64,000 bases of DNA from Nocardia arizonensis (GCF_001310275.1 NZ_LGYZ01000027.1:1-64000); one strand, 5' to 3'. Positions 8,880-17,206 are shown, counted from the first letter of the stretch. The notes: generated by a model not told the origin, from the letters alone. A program made the numbers and translations.

Positions 8880-10964
8880 ATGATTTCGGAAATCATCGAG
8901 GTCGTCGAGGAGTATCTGATTCCCCGGCACCTGATATGGGACGTGCTGGTCGATCCGCAGATGTATCCCAGGCTGTTCCGCGGCGTCGGCGCGTGCATGC
9001 AGGTGGGGCTCGTGGACGGCCATCCGATGCTGGACTTCCTGGTGGGCACGCCGTCGATCGGAATCGGATCGCTGCGAACGCATCTGACCATCGCGCGCAA
9101 ATACGAAGCCTTCGACCTGCAATGTACGGATTCGGGAAGTCTGGTCTCGGTGCGCATCCGCGCCGACGGCGCCCGCACCAAGGTCGTGATCACCGTACTC
9201 GGCGCGGGCCGCGTGCACCCGTCCATCCAGCGGGCAGGCACCGGCGCGGTGCGGGGCTGGGTGCGCGAGGGTATGGAGCAGGTCGCGTCCTTGCTCTGGT
9301 GGGAGCCGACTTCGATCTCGACCGGTGACCGGCACGCCCGCGGTCCCCGACTACGCCCGATGCTCGCGCGTTACGTCGCCCGGTCACGCCCGGACATCGT
9401 GTTGCGCCAGTGGTTCGGGCTGTGCCGCGGCAGATTCGACGTGACCGCGAGCTACGCCGGACCCGCCGGACACGCGCCGCGCTACGTCGCGGCGATCGAT
9501 GATTTCGGCAGTGTCGCCTATGCCGAACTGCACCAGCGCATCCAGTTGCTCGCCGGCGCGCTGGCGGATCTGGGAATCGAACGAAGCGGCGCGGTGGCGC
9601 TATTGGCGCGCAACCACATCGAGGCGGTGCAGGTCATCGGGGCGGTCGCCGCACTCGGAGCCGATCTGGTGCTCCTGAACTCGGGGATGTCGCCCGAGCA
9701 TATCGCGGGCGTCGTCGCCCTGACCGGGGTCACGGTCCTGTTCGTCGATGGCGAACTCGAGATGATGGCCCGCGCGGTGGACCCGCGGATCACATTGTGC
9801 AGCACCGACGGCCGGTCGCTGTTCCCCGCGTGGCCGACGGTCGAGGCGCTCGTGCAGTCCGGCAGGCGCCGCCGCCGACGGCGCGCCGCGCATGCCGGCC
9901 GGGTGATCGTCTCGACCGCGGGCACCGCGGGATCGCCGCGCGCGGTGTGGGTTCCGCAGAGGCGGACCGCCCGGGGCTTCGAGGATCTGCTCTCGCGCGT
10001 GCCGCTGCGCGTCGACGAGGTGATGCTGCTCGCGGCCCCGCTCTCGCACGGGTGGGGGCTGGCCGCATTCCAAACCGCGGTCGCCCTCCGTGCGCGCGTG
10101 GTGCTCACCGACGACTTCGAGCCGGAGGACTGCCTGTGGTTGATCGCCACCCACCGGGTCGGTGTCCTGGTGGTGGTGCCGTCCATGGTGGCGCGATTGC
10201 TCGAACTCCCGCTGCCGGTGCTCACCCGCTACGACCTGTCCTGCCTGCGGGAGGTGCTCAGCTGCGGCGGCCCGCTGCCCGCCGAATCGGTTCAGCGGTT
10301 CGGCGACGTCTTCGGCGACATTCTCTACAACGTCTACGGCAGCGTCGAATCCGCGTGGATCTCGATCGCCGATCCGCGGGATCTGCGCGTGGCGCCCGGT
10401 ACCGTCGGGCGGCCGCCGACCGGCACCGAGGTGGCGATACTCGGTCCTGACCTGCGGCCGGTGCCGATCGGGGCGGTGGGGCGGATCTTCGTGCGCAGCC
10501 GCATGATGTTCGGCGGTTATCTCGACGCCGAGGAGCCGCAGTCGGTGGTCGGCATGCTCGACACCGGCGATGTCGGTTATCTCGACGTCGCGGGTCGGCT
10601 GTTCGTGGCGGGCCGCGCCGCGGACTCGGTCGTCACCTCCGGCAAACGGGTGATGATCCGCCCGGTGGAGGAGGCGCTCGAGGCACTGCCGCAGGTGCGC
10701 GAGGCGGCGGTGATCGGGGTCACCGACACCGATCGCGGACAGCGGCTGGCCGCCTTCGTGGTGCCGTCGGAGGGTTCGGCGCTTGATTCGGACACCGTAC
10801 GCGGATACCTGCGCGATCGACTCGGCACACTGTCGGTGCCGCAGGAGGTGCACTTCCGAGATACGCTGCCGCGCAGCGATATCGGCACCGTACTCAAACA
10901 TCTGCTCGGCGGCGCGGTGCCGCGGCCGGGACCGGGCGACGGCATACCCCAGGAGATCCGGTGA
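8880..10964 (+). CDS. SRPBCC-acyl-ligase fusion with degenerate ligase motifs
   Basis: A 694-residue paralogue of the protein at 3168 with the same two-domain layout (SRPBCC to ~150, ligase fold from ~190). Key ligase positions differ. The P-loop reads TAGTAGSPRA instead of TSGTSGRPKG, YGSTE is YGSVE, the hinge GRDDE is GRAAD, and the catalytic Lys of motif A10 is Thr670 (DIGTVLK). LDTGDVGYLD is kept. The fold therefore looks conserved while adenylation is probably lost or altered, suggesting an acyl-binding or regulatory pseudoenzyme. The start follows GGGAG by 7 nt. The reading frame is intact with normal codon use, so it is not simply decaying. Confidence 0.85.
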   Translation: MISEIIEVVEEYLIPRHLIWDVLVDPQMYPRLFRGVGACMQVGLVDGHPMLDFLVGTPSIGIGSLRTHLTIARKYEAFDLQCTDSGSLVSVRIRADGARTKVVITVLGAGRVHPSIQRAGTGAVRGWVREGMEQVASLLWWEPTSISTGDRHARGPRLRPMLARYVARSRPDIVLRQWFGLCRGRFDVTASYAGPAGHAPRYVAAIDDFGSVAYAELHQRIQLLAGALADLGIERSGAVALLARNHIEAVQVIGAVAALGADLVLLNSGMSPEHIAGVVALTGVTVLFVDGELEMMARAVDPRITLCSTDGRSLFPAWPTVEALVQSGRRRRRRRAAHAGRVIVSTAGTAGSPRAVWVPQRRTARGFEDLLSRVPLRVDEVMLLAAPLSHGWGLAAFQTAVALRARVVLTDDFEPEDCLWLIATHRVGVLVVVPSMVARLLELPLPVLTRYDLSCLREVLSCGGPLPAESVQRFGDVFGDILYNVYGSVESAWISIADPRDLRVAPGTVGRPPTGTEVAILGPDLRPVPIGAVGRIFVRSRMMFGGYLDAEEPQSVVGMLDTGDVGYLDVAGRLFVAGRAADSVVTSGKRVMIRPVEEALEALPQVREAAVIGVTDTDRGQRLAAFVVPSEGSALDSDTVRGYLRDRLGTLSVPQEVHFRDTLPRSDIGTVLKHLLGGAVPRPGPGDGIPQEIR

Positions 10965-10965
10965 G

Positions 10966-10987
10966 CGCCGCCGCGCTTGCGGCGGCG
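10966..10987 (+). terminator. Hairpin after second SRPBCC-ligase
   Basis: A 9-bp perfect GC stem (CGCCGCCGC / GCGGCGGCG) with a 4-nt loop directly after the stop codon. No U tract. Confidence 0.7.
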
Positions 10988-11174
10988 TGAACCTCGGCGT
11001 TTCCGGCCGGCCGGAACGCGCGGGCACGGCAACGCCCGTATTCGGTCCCGGTGGGCTCGCCGACCACTCCGCGAATCCGGTGATGCATTGTCACAGAGAA
11101 TTCCGGCGCACCATATTCCCGGCGATAGTGTCGACGCGTCATGCCCGTTCGCGACCGTGGGAGGAGTCGGATTC

Positions 11175-12062
11175 GTGGGACGTCACCGTAAACATTCGGC
11201 TCGCACCGGATATCGCGGGTCCGTGATCGTCCTGACCGGACTCGTGCCCACCTGCCTACCCGCCTTCGGCGGTGATCTCGACGCCGAGATGCTCACCGCG
11301 GTCGACGCGGCCGCGCCGGCCGAACCGTCGCCCGTGGAATTCGCGACCATCCCGGTCGAGTTTCCCGTCGCGCCGCTGGAATCCCTGCGCGATGCCGTCC
11401 AACACGATCCCGAACCGCCGCCCGCCGAGCCCGCGCCTGTGCCCGTCGCCGCGCCGGTGGCCGCGGCCGACGCGCCGACCTGGCGTCATCCGGTCGCGGC
11501 GACGGGCCCGGGCGTGGTTTCGGTGCCCGCGGCGGCGGTCGCGGCCTACCGCAACGCGGCCGACATCCTCGCCGACGAACAGCCGGGCTGCCATCTGACC
11601 TGGACGCTGCTCGGCGGTATCGGCCGTATCGAATCCGATCACGCCTTCGGGGGCGCGGTGGACGAATCCGGTACCACGACAAAGCCGATCTACGGGCCCT
11701 CCCTGGACGGCAGCACCGCGGGCAACGCGGTGATCGCCGATACCGACGACGGCGCCGTGGACGGCCTCGCCGACCACGATCGCGCGGTCGGTCCCATGCA
11801 ATTCATTCCCGGAACCTGGCGGCACTACGCCGCCGACGGAAACGGCAACGGAATCGCCGACGCCAACAATCTTTTCGATGCCGCGCTCGGCGCCGGGCGA
11901 TATCTGTGCGACGGCGGACTCGATATGGCCGACGGCGATCAACGCACGCGAGCGATACTGCGCTACAACAACTCGATGGCCTACGTCATGAATGTCATGG
12001 CGTGGGAGGAGGCGTACCGGACCGGGAGCACCCCGCAACGGTCCGAACTTCCGCCCATCTGA
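11175..12062 (+). CDS. Secreted lytic transglycosylase-like protein
   Basis: A 295-residue exported protein: basic start, one hydrophobic segment at ~15-32, a Pro/Ala-rich linker to ~110, then a goose-lysozyme/SLT-type domain. GGIGRIESDHA carries the probable catalytic Glu153, and GPMQFIPGTW with RAILRYNNS are the usual supporting motifs. It should cleave peptidoglycan glycan strands at the cell surface, in growth or remodelling. The GTG start at 11175 has GGAGGAG 8 nt upstream; longer readings lack a ribosome site and start with non-coding-like residues. It stands alone, with long gaps on both sides. Confidence 0.85.
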   Translation: MGRHRKHSARTGYRGSVIVLTGLVPTCLPAFGGDLDAEMLTAVDAAAPAEPSPVEFATIPVEFPVAPLESLRDAVQHDPEPPPAEPAPVPVAAPVAAADAPTWRHPVAATGPGVVSVPAAAVAAYRNAADILADEQPGCHLTWTLLGGIGRIESDHAFGGAVDESGTTTKPIYGPSLDGSTAGNAVIADTDDGAVDGLADHDRAVGPMQFIPGTWRHYAADGNGNGIADANNLFDAALGAGRYLCDGGLDMADGDQRTRAILRYNNSMAYVMNVMAWEEAYRTGSTPQRSELPPI

Positions 12063-12599
12063 CCGGACGCCGTTCGCCGTCGCAGCGGGCGGCCGACTGC
12101 CCGACCACCGGCGTCGAGAATCGGATGGAGCTGTTGCGCCGGCATGCGCGGTACATCGCATTCGAATGGAAGGACCGGGTGACGCGGATGCGGGGTCTTG
12201 TGATGATGCCGTACCGAACGGTTCGGTCGATGATGCGGTGCACAGCATCGTTCGAAATCATTTCTGTAACAACGCGATATCAGTAGAGTAAGAAAGGTGA
12301 CGCCAATTTCCGCGGTCGGCGTCACTTCTCGCTCGGCGGTTGCCGAACCATTAACCAGGGCTCCGGTCGGGGCCGCCGAGCGAGGTCCTGCGGACCGTAA
12401 CACGGTAGTTTTCGTGGTGTTCGACTCCGAGGATTCGATCGGAGGAATTCCGAAATATTCGCGGCAGCGTCATGTATTTCGTCGACTCGACCCTATCGGG
12501 CGGGCTGTCGGAAATCGACACGACCTTATCGCGACTTTCGTTTCCCCGCGATGCTCTCGTCTCGGCGTCGAATGATCCACGGCGCACCGAAGATCGCAC

Positions 12600-12624
12600 G
12601 ACCCGGTGGCCTCGCCACCGGGTC
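12600..12624. terminator. Strong hairpin in intergenic region
   Basis: A perfect 11-bp stem (GACCCGGTGGC / GCCACCGGGTC) with a CTC loop, followed by CTTCTGC. It is 538 bp from the preceding coding region, so it may end a non-coding transcript and not the transglycosylase mRNA. Confidence 0.6.
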
Positions 12625-12801
12625 CTTCTGCGTTCCATGGGTCCGACCGGCGCTTTCGGGGTCCGCGCACCCCGCCGTGCGCGCGCTCGCGCGAGAGCCG
12701 CCCGCGCTCGGCAAGTGCCGGGTGCGGTGACACATTCGCGGGCTCGGCGAGTGCTCGAATCGTCGTTCCTGTGAGGAGATCCCGCGCATTCACGGGTTGC
12801 T

Positions 12802-12871
12802 TGTAACAAAGCACCAGTTCTCGATTCACCGTTGACCGTGAGCGACGAATCCGGATACATTGTTGCGCATC
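12802..12871 (+). promoter_or_regulatory. 70-bp inverted operator/promoter module, copy 2
   Basis: TGTAACAAAGCACCAG at 12802-12817 and GGATACATTGTTGCGCATC at 12853-12871, in the same orientation and with the same 51-bp offset as the module at 2791. TTGACC at 12832 and TACATT at 12856 make a plausible -35/-10 pair with an 18-nt spacer, reading toward the Tat flavoenzyme. The second element then overlaps the -10 and start site, where a repressor or activator could act. Confidence 0.65.
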
Positions 12872-12909
12872 CTGACCGGAGGCATTGAAGTCGATGAGGA
12901 CGTGATCCT

Positions 12910-14703
12910 ATGGCCGAATCCGAAGTCTCTCGCCGTAGCGTGATGAAAGGCGCGGCAGCGGGCTCGATCGCCCTTGCTGCCGCGACCGCGACAAATAGCG
13001 GGCTCGTTGGCCTGACCCGTGCCGACGCGGCCGTGACCAAGAACAAGGTCGCGATTCTCGGTGGCGGTATCGCGGGCATGACCGCCGCCCACGAGTTGAT
13101 CGAGCGCGGTTACGACGTCACGATCTACGAGAGGAAGGCGTGGGGAGGTAAGGCCCGCAGTATCGATACACCCACGGCCGGCACCGGCGGCCGCAAGCCG
13201 CTGCCCGGTGAGCACGGATTCCGGTTCTTCCCCGGTTACTACTACGCCGTCCCGGACACCATGAAGCGGATTCCTTTCCCTGGGAACCCGAACGGTGTCG
13301 TGGACAATCTGACCTCCGCGCTGACCCTGACCGCGGCACAGGACGCGCCCGACATCACCCTGCCCTTCGCGCTCGACTTCGATGCGATCGGCCTCGCCCT
13401 GAACCCGCAGAAGGTCATCAAGACCCTGCTCGGCGGTCTGACCTGGATCCCGCGTCTGCCGATCCCGGACCTGTTGCTGTTGGTCCGCCGTCTGCTCGTG
13501 TTCTTCACCAGCTGCGACGAGCGCCGTCTCGGTCAGTGGGAGAAGTTGTCTTTCAAAGACTTCGCGCTCATGGACCAGGGCCCGGCGTCCTACGCCGTGA
13601 TCATCTCCACGGTGACCAGGACCCTGGTCGCAGCCAAGGAGCACAAGGCCAGCACGCGTACCATCTGCAACCAGGCCGAAGCGTTCCTGCTGTCCATCAT
13701 CAACCGCGGTAACCCGGACGCGCCGTTCCCGGACAACGTGCTCAACGGCCCGACCAACGAGCGGTGGATCAACCCGTGGGTCGCCTACCTCACCAGCAAG
13801 GGCGTCAAGATGGAGCTGGGCACCTCCATCACCAAGATCAATGTCGCCGACGGCAAGGTCGCGTCGGCCGACGCCAAGGACGCGAGCGGCGCCGACAAGA
13901 AGATCGAAGCCGACTGGTTCGTGATGGCGTTCTCGCCCGAGGTCGCCGCGAAGTTCGTCACGCCCGAGATGATCGCGCTCGATCCGCGCTTCGACAACAT
14001 CCGCAAGCTGGAAGTCGACTGGATGAACGGAATCCAGTTCTTCCTCAAGTCGGAGGACAGGATCGGTGCGGGCCACCTCGGCTTCATCGACTCCCCGTGG
14101 CGTCTGACCGGCATCCAGCAGAACCAGTTCTGGAAGACGAAGGTCAAGGACGGCTACGGCGACGGCCAGGTCAAGGACATCCTCTCGCTGTGCATCTCCG
14201 ACTGGGACGCGCCCGGTCAGAAGATCAAGAAGCCCGCCAAGAAGTGCTCGCCGCAGGAGATCGCCGAGGAGGTCTGGGATCAGGTCACCCGCACCCAGCG
14301 TGGTGAGCCCCAGCTCGCCCGTCTCGGCAACGAGGATCTGCACTCGTGGTTCCTGGATCCGGCCATCCACTGGGATCCGGCCGCCGGGATGAACACCAAC
14401 GAAGAGCCGCTGTTGATCAACACCGCGAATTCCTGGGATAACCGCGGTGTCTCCAAGACCCAGATCCCCAACTTCATGCTGGCGGGCGACTACCTCCAGA
14501 GCGAAGTCGACCTGGCGACCATGGAAGGCGCGTGTGAGGGCGGCCGCAACGCCGCCAACGCCATCCTGGAAGCCTCCGGCTCGGACGCGACCAAAGCCAA
14601 GCTCTGGAAGCACGGGACGCTGCGGGAGTTCAACGGCGCCCGCGAACTCGACAAGATCCGCTACCGCGCGGGTCTGAAGAACGTGCTCGACATCAACCAG
14701 TAG
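12910..14703 (+). CDS. Tat-exported FAD-dependent oxidoreductase (amine-oxidase/desaturase fold)
   Basis: A 597-residue flavoprotein. The N-terminus is a twin-arginine signal (Arg8-Arg9 in SRRSVMKG, then an Ala-rich stretch to ~40), so it is folded with FAD inside and exported. The dinucleotide motif GGGIAGMTAAHELIERGYDV lies at 51-70, followed by GGKARS and GEHGFRFFPG, as in phytoene-desaturase/hydroxysqualene-dehydroxylase-like flavoenzymes. LATMEGACEGGRNAAN near the C-terminus is the FAD-closing segment. It likely desaturates or oxidises a hydrophobic isoprenoid or lipid at or outside the membrane. Lys content is notably high for this genome, suggesting strong expression. A tatA gene follows; a paralogue lies at 37389. 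Confidence 0.85.
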   Translation: MAESEVSRRSVMKGAAAGSIALAAATATNSGLVGLTRADAAVTKNKVAILGGGIAGMTAAHELIERGYDVTIYERKAWGGKARSIDTPTAGTGGRKPLPGEHGFRFFPGYYYAVPDTMKRIPFPGNPNGVVDNLTSALTLTAAQDAPDITLPFALDFDAIGLALNPQKVIKTLLGGLTWIPRLPIPDLLLLVRRLLVFFTSCDERRLGQWEKLSFKDFALMDQGPASYAVIISTVTRTLVAAKEHKASTRTICNQAEAFLLSIINRGNPDAPFPDNVLNGPTNERWINPWVAYLTSKGVKMELGTSITKINVADGKVASADAKDASGADKKIEADWFVMAFSPEVAAKFVTPEMIALDPRFDNIRKLEVDWMNGIQFFLKSEDRIGAGHLGFIDSPWRLTGIQQNQFWKTKVKDGYGDGQVKDILSLCISDWDAPGQKIKKPAKKCSPQEIAEEVWDQVTRTQRGEPQLARLGNEDLHSWFLDPAIHWDPAAGMNTNEEPLLINTANSWDNRGVSKTQIPNFMLAGDYLQSEVDLATMEGACEGGRNAANAILEASGSDATKAKLWKHGTLREFNGARELDKIRYRAGLKNVLDINQ

Positions 14704-14829
14704 GTCGGGCATTCGATCCCCGCTCGGCGGCGGTCCGACCCACGGTGCGTCTTCCACACCCAGGACCGCCGTACTGCCCGAGCGGCCCTGATCCGGGCGC
14801 CATCACCCATCCAGCCCGGATCGGGAACC

Positions 14830-14861
14830 GGATGGCCCGGAGGTAACACTCCGGGCCATCC
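14830..14861 (+). terminator. 13-bp hairpin between flavoenzyme and tatA
   Basis: A perfect 13-bp stem (GGATGGCCCGGAG / CTCCGGGCCATCC) with a 6-nt loop, 127 bp after the flavoenzyme stop and 32 bp before tatA. It may be a partial terminator that lowers tatA expression relative to the enzyme, or an mRNA processing or stability element. Confidence 0.65.
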
Positions 14862-14893
14862 GTTCATCAACGATTCAGACAAGGAGGTGCACC

Positions 14894-15169
14894 GTGGGAA
14901 CGTTGAGCGTCACACACTGGCTGATCATTCTCGGGGTGGTCGTCATCCTGTTCGGTGCCAAGCGGATGCCGGACGCGGCCCGCGGGCTCGGCAGGTCCAT
15001 GCGGATCTTCAAGAGCGAGATCCGCGAGATGCACGGCGAGGACGCGCCCGCCGCCGCGGCCCCGGCCCCGGCGCCGTCGGCCACGCGTGCGGTACGGGAT
15101 CCGCTGAGCGAGACCCGCGCCGCGGATCCCGCGCCGCGGCAGAATCATTCGGTGCCGAGCGGAACCTGA
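14894..15169 (+). CDS. tatA: Sec-independent protein translocase TatA/E-like subunit
   Basis: A 91-residue protein with the TatA layout: a short N-terminal transmembrane helix (HWLIILGVVVILFGAKRMPD), the family FGAKRMPD hinge, an amphipathic helix (AARGLGRSMRIFKSEIREM) and a disordered Ala/Pro-rich acidic tail. TatA oligomers form the pathway for folded proteins carrying twin-arginine signals. The GTG start follows AAGGAGGTG, a near-perfect ribosome site. It sits 190 bp after a Tat substrate gene with no tatB/tatC nearby, so it is probably an accessory TatA dedicated to that flavoenzyme. That dedication is inference from position. Confidence 0.85.
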   Translation: MGTLSVTHWLIILGVVVILFGAKRMPDAARGLGRSMRIFKSEIREMHGEDAPAAAAPAPAPSATRAVRDPLSETRAADPAPRQNHSVPSGT

Positions 15170-15198
15170 GTTGTGTTGTCGCCGAATGCTTTCGCATC

Positions 15199-15231
15199 GG
15201 CCCCACGGTCGTCTTCGCCGGCCGTGGGGCC
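15199..15231 (+). terminator. Terminator after tatA
   Basis: A 10-bp stem (GGCCCCACGG / CCGTGGGGCC) with a 13-nt loop, 30 bp after the tatA stop. Confidence 0.65.
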
Positions 15232-15299
15232 GTCGCGATTTCGGCGCGGCGGCATTCGGGAGCGGAAACTCGAAACGCCGATGGTTCGCCGCACGGCGG

Positions 15300-15947
15300 T
15301 CAACGGGGGCGGGTGGGGGGAGTGCAGTTCCCGCCGGGGGTATTCCGCGGCTTGTGCGGTCCGAGTCCGTGCTTCACCAACGGGACGATCGCTGTGCGTA
15401 TGAACAATCGCATGCGTTCGGAATCGGTGAAATCGACACCGCCGCTCGGCGTCAAGAGCAATGAATGCGCCAGCCGGGCGATCAGTTCGGCGACCGGTCG
15501 TGGATCGTATCGATCGATGAGCCCGAGTTCCTGGGCGTGACACAACATTCCGGCGATGTAGTCGATGCCGAGGGTCACGCGCTGTTGACCCCGCACGGTG
15601 AAGTAGGTCAGCGATTCCTCGGGCACCACGTGCAGCAATTGGGTCACCAGACGGTGCATCCGCGTCTGATCCAGCACGTGCAGCATGGTCTTCTCGATCT
15701 GCTCGTCGACATCGTGCGTGGTGGTGGCGATGGCGGTGGCCTCGGCGAGCATGCGCCTGGTCTCGCGCACCAGCAGCGCCTCGATCAGACCCTCCTTCGC
15801 GGAGAACCGGTCGTGCAGACTCGGCCGGTCGATTCCACTGTCGCGGGCGATGTCGTCCATCGAGCTCTGCCGAATACCGACGCGAAGAAACCGCTCCAGA
15901 GCGGCATCGAGAATTGCGTCCTCGGGTCCGTCGAATCCGGCGGTCAT
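15300..15947 (-). CDS. TetR family regulator, paralogue 2 of 3
   Basis: A 215-residue regulator whose HTH (RVGIRQSSMDDIARDSGIDR) and C-terminal ligand domain (TYFTVRG, LLLTPSGGVDF) match the proteins at 8043 and 27246, with clearly more divergence in the recognition helix (PSLHDRF instead of VTIYRRF). The start at 15947 is fixed by a consensus leaderless promoter; an upstream ATG at 15998 would place that promoter inside the gene. It converges on tatA and is the nearest regulator to the Tat flavoenzyme, so it is a candidate controller of the 12802 module. Confidence 0.87.
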   Translation of the reverse strand: MTAGFDGPEDAILDAALERFLRVGIRQSSMDDIARDSGIDRPSLHDRFSAKEGLIEALLVRETRRMLAEATAIATTTHDVDEQIEKTMLHVLDQTRMHRLVTQLLHVVPEESLTYFTVRGQQRVTLGIDYIAGMLCHAQELGLIDRYDPRPVAELIARLAHSLLLTPSGGVDFTDSERMRLFIRTAIVPLVKHGLGPHKPRNTPGGNCTPPTRPR

Positions 15948-15953
15948 GAATCG

Positions 15954-15982
15954 AACATACGAATCCGTTCTCAGCGTGTCAA
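15954..15982 (-). promoter_or_regulatory. Consensus leaderless promoter of TetR paralogue 2
   Basis: On the minus strand TTGACA (15982-15977) and TATGTT (15959-15954) are 17 nt apart, with the ATG 6 nt after the -10. The arrangement is the same as at the paralogue starting at 8043. Confidence 0.75.
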
Positions 15983-15991
15983 CAACGGCGT

Positions 15992-16006
15992 GGGACACAG
16001 TGTCCC
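15992..16006. promoter_or_regulatory. Palindromic operator GGGACACAGTGTCCC
   Basis: A 15-bp perfect palindrome around one central base, 10 bp upstream of the TetR -35 box. Its position fits autoregulation by the TetR protein it precedes. Confidence 0.5.
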
Positions 16007-16278
16007 GCGCATCCGAGGACGCCCGGTAGACACATTCACCAATTCTGTCGAATATCGCACGCCGCGTAATTCCTTCTGGTTGGATGCCTTCTGTCTCCGG
16101 TCGATTTATCGCGCATGTCGAAGTTGCCGACGAGTAGCGCGATCACTCGCAAGTCGTTGCGGACGGTTGTCGACGGCGGCGGATGGGCCACATCGCCGCA
16201 TGGCGCGAGGGAAAAAGCTTCGTGGCCAAGGTGATTCGGGTCGATGAGTGTTCGGCCCCGCGGGCGATTCGAACGGCG

Positions 16279-17079
16279 TCAACGCGATTGTGCCGCGCCG
16301 ATGCGGCTGACGGTAGCGACCGGTTCGATGAGCGTGAGGTCGGCGTCGTAGCGCCGATACAGCAGGCGGCCGCGTCCGGAGGCGGGGTCGGTATAGAACA
16401 GGAACGGCAGTCCGTGTTCGCGTACCTGCTCGGCGGCGCGGGTTTCGGTCAACGACGGCGCGGGCCGGGGATCGGGCACGAGTGCCCGGGAGCTATCGTC
16501 GGACGGGGCGTGAACAGTCGGCGGACCGGGGTTGCGCTGCCGGGTGAGGCGAAGCCCCCAGGGTCCGCCGCGGTAGACCACGGTGTCCTCGCCGGTGTCG
16601 GCGTCGATGAACAGGTGCGCGTCGTAGTCCATGGCGTCCATCACCTCCGCGGCGGCCCGCGCGCTGATCCGCGCGGGCGTGACGCTTTTGCGTCGGACCA
16701 GTTGTCCGGGCCCCGGACGGTCGATGGGCGCCCGGGTCGGGTCCGGCCACGGTCGCGGCCGCCACGGCGCGCGCATCGCTTCGATCTGTAGTTGCAGTCG
16801 GACGACCACGGGCAGCGCGTCACCGGGGCCACCGGTCTCGGTCTGGACGCGCGCCGGTCGACCGCCGATGGTCAGATTCACCTGGATCACCGAGGAGCGG
16901 GCGCCCGTGTTCGGAACGGCGACCCGCAACCTGGCGCCGCCCGTGATGTTACGGCGTTCCAGAAGTCTGCCGACGGCACCGGCGAACCGTTCCCGTTCGA
17001 GGATCGGCACTCGATCACCGGCGAAGACGACCACGTCGGGAAACGACGTCGACGACCACACCTGTGCTGCCCGCGCCAT
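16279..17079 (-). CDS. RafH/Rv0079-like dormancy ribosome-associated factor
   Basis: A 266-residue protein in which I recognise the layout of the mycobacterial Rv0079/RafH family. It has an N-terminal HPF/S30AE-like region (FPDVVVFAGDRVP, ITGGARLRVAV, VIQVNLTIGG) and then two copies of the S30EA C-terminal domain. The first is VRRKSVTPARI..AMDYDAHLFID with TGEDTVVYR; the second is EHGLPFLFYTD with LLYRRYDADLTLIEP. The family binds ribosomes to hibernate or stabilise them under hypoxia or stress. The ATG at 17079 is chosen for GGGAGG 5 nt upstream. It diverges from an ArsR gene, and the region between carries two matching operator-like repeats. The link to DosR control known in mycobacteria is not visible as a box here. 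Confidence 0.8.
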   Translation of the reverse strand: MARAAQVWSSTSFPDVVVFAGDRVPILERERFAGAVGRLLERRNITGGARLRVAVPNTGARSSVIQVNLTIGGRPARVQTETGGPGDALPVVVRLQLQIEAMRAPWRPRPWPDPTRAPIDRPGPGQLVRRKSVTPARISARAAAEVMDAMDYDAHLFIDADTGEDTVVYRGGPWGLRLTRQRNPGPPTVHAPSDDSSRALVPDPRPAPSLTETRAAEQVREHGLPFLFYTDPASGRGRLLYRRYDADLTLIEPVATVSRIGAAQSR

Positions 17080-17190
17080 TACGGCCTCCCACTGGTCCCA
17101 CTCGGCCGGACCGTCACTCGGCGGCCGGGCGCGGTGCCCGTCGGCCCGAACAACGCGCCCGGTCGAGGATCTTGATGCGCAATTCAATTA

Positions 17191-17206
17191 TTGCAATGTT
17201 TCGCAA
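17191..17206. promoter_or_regulatory. Operator-like inverted repeat TTGC-N8-GCAA
   Basis: TTGC and GCAA separated by 8 nt in an AT-rich patch upstream of the RafH-like gene. It has the same architecture as the repeat at 17321, as expected for ArsR/SmtB operators. Confidence 0.5.

Larger units (their letters stand above)
12063..12909. other. Long intergenic region upstream of the Tat flavoenzyme
   Basis: 847 bp in which no frame looks coding: codon-position bias is absent and candidate peptides are Arg-rich shadows. It holds a TGTAACAACGC element at 12265, a strong hairpin at 12600-12624, GC-rich sequence around 12660-12720, and the conserved promoter module at 12802-12871. A small RNA ending at the hairpin is possible. 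I cannot support one further. Confidence 0.5.
15948..16278. other. Intergenic region between TetR and RafH-like genes
   Basis: 331 bp holding the TetR promoter (15954-15982) and a palindrome (15992-16006). Nothing else is recognisable. Confidence 0.6.

Noticed and set aside
12470-12829. Open frame of about 119 codons on the minus strand in the intergenic region
   Set aside because: Arg-rich composition, no ribosome site and no third-position bias; it also runs across the hairpin at 12600-12624.
15992-16006. DosR box before the RafH-like gene region
   Set aside because: The GGGAC...GTCCC palindrome has 15 bp with one central base, not the DosR pattern, and lies at the TetR promoter, not upstream of the RafH-like gene.
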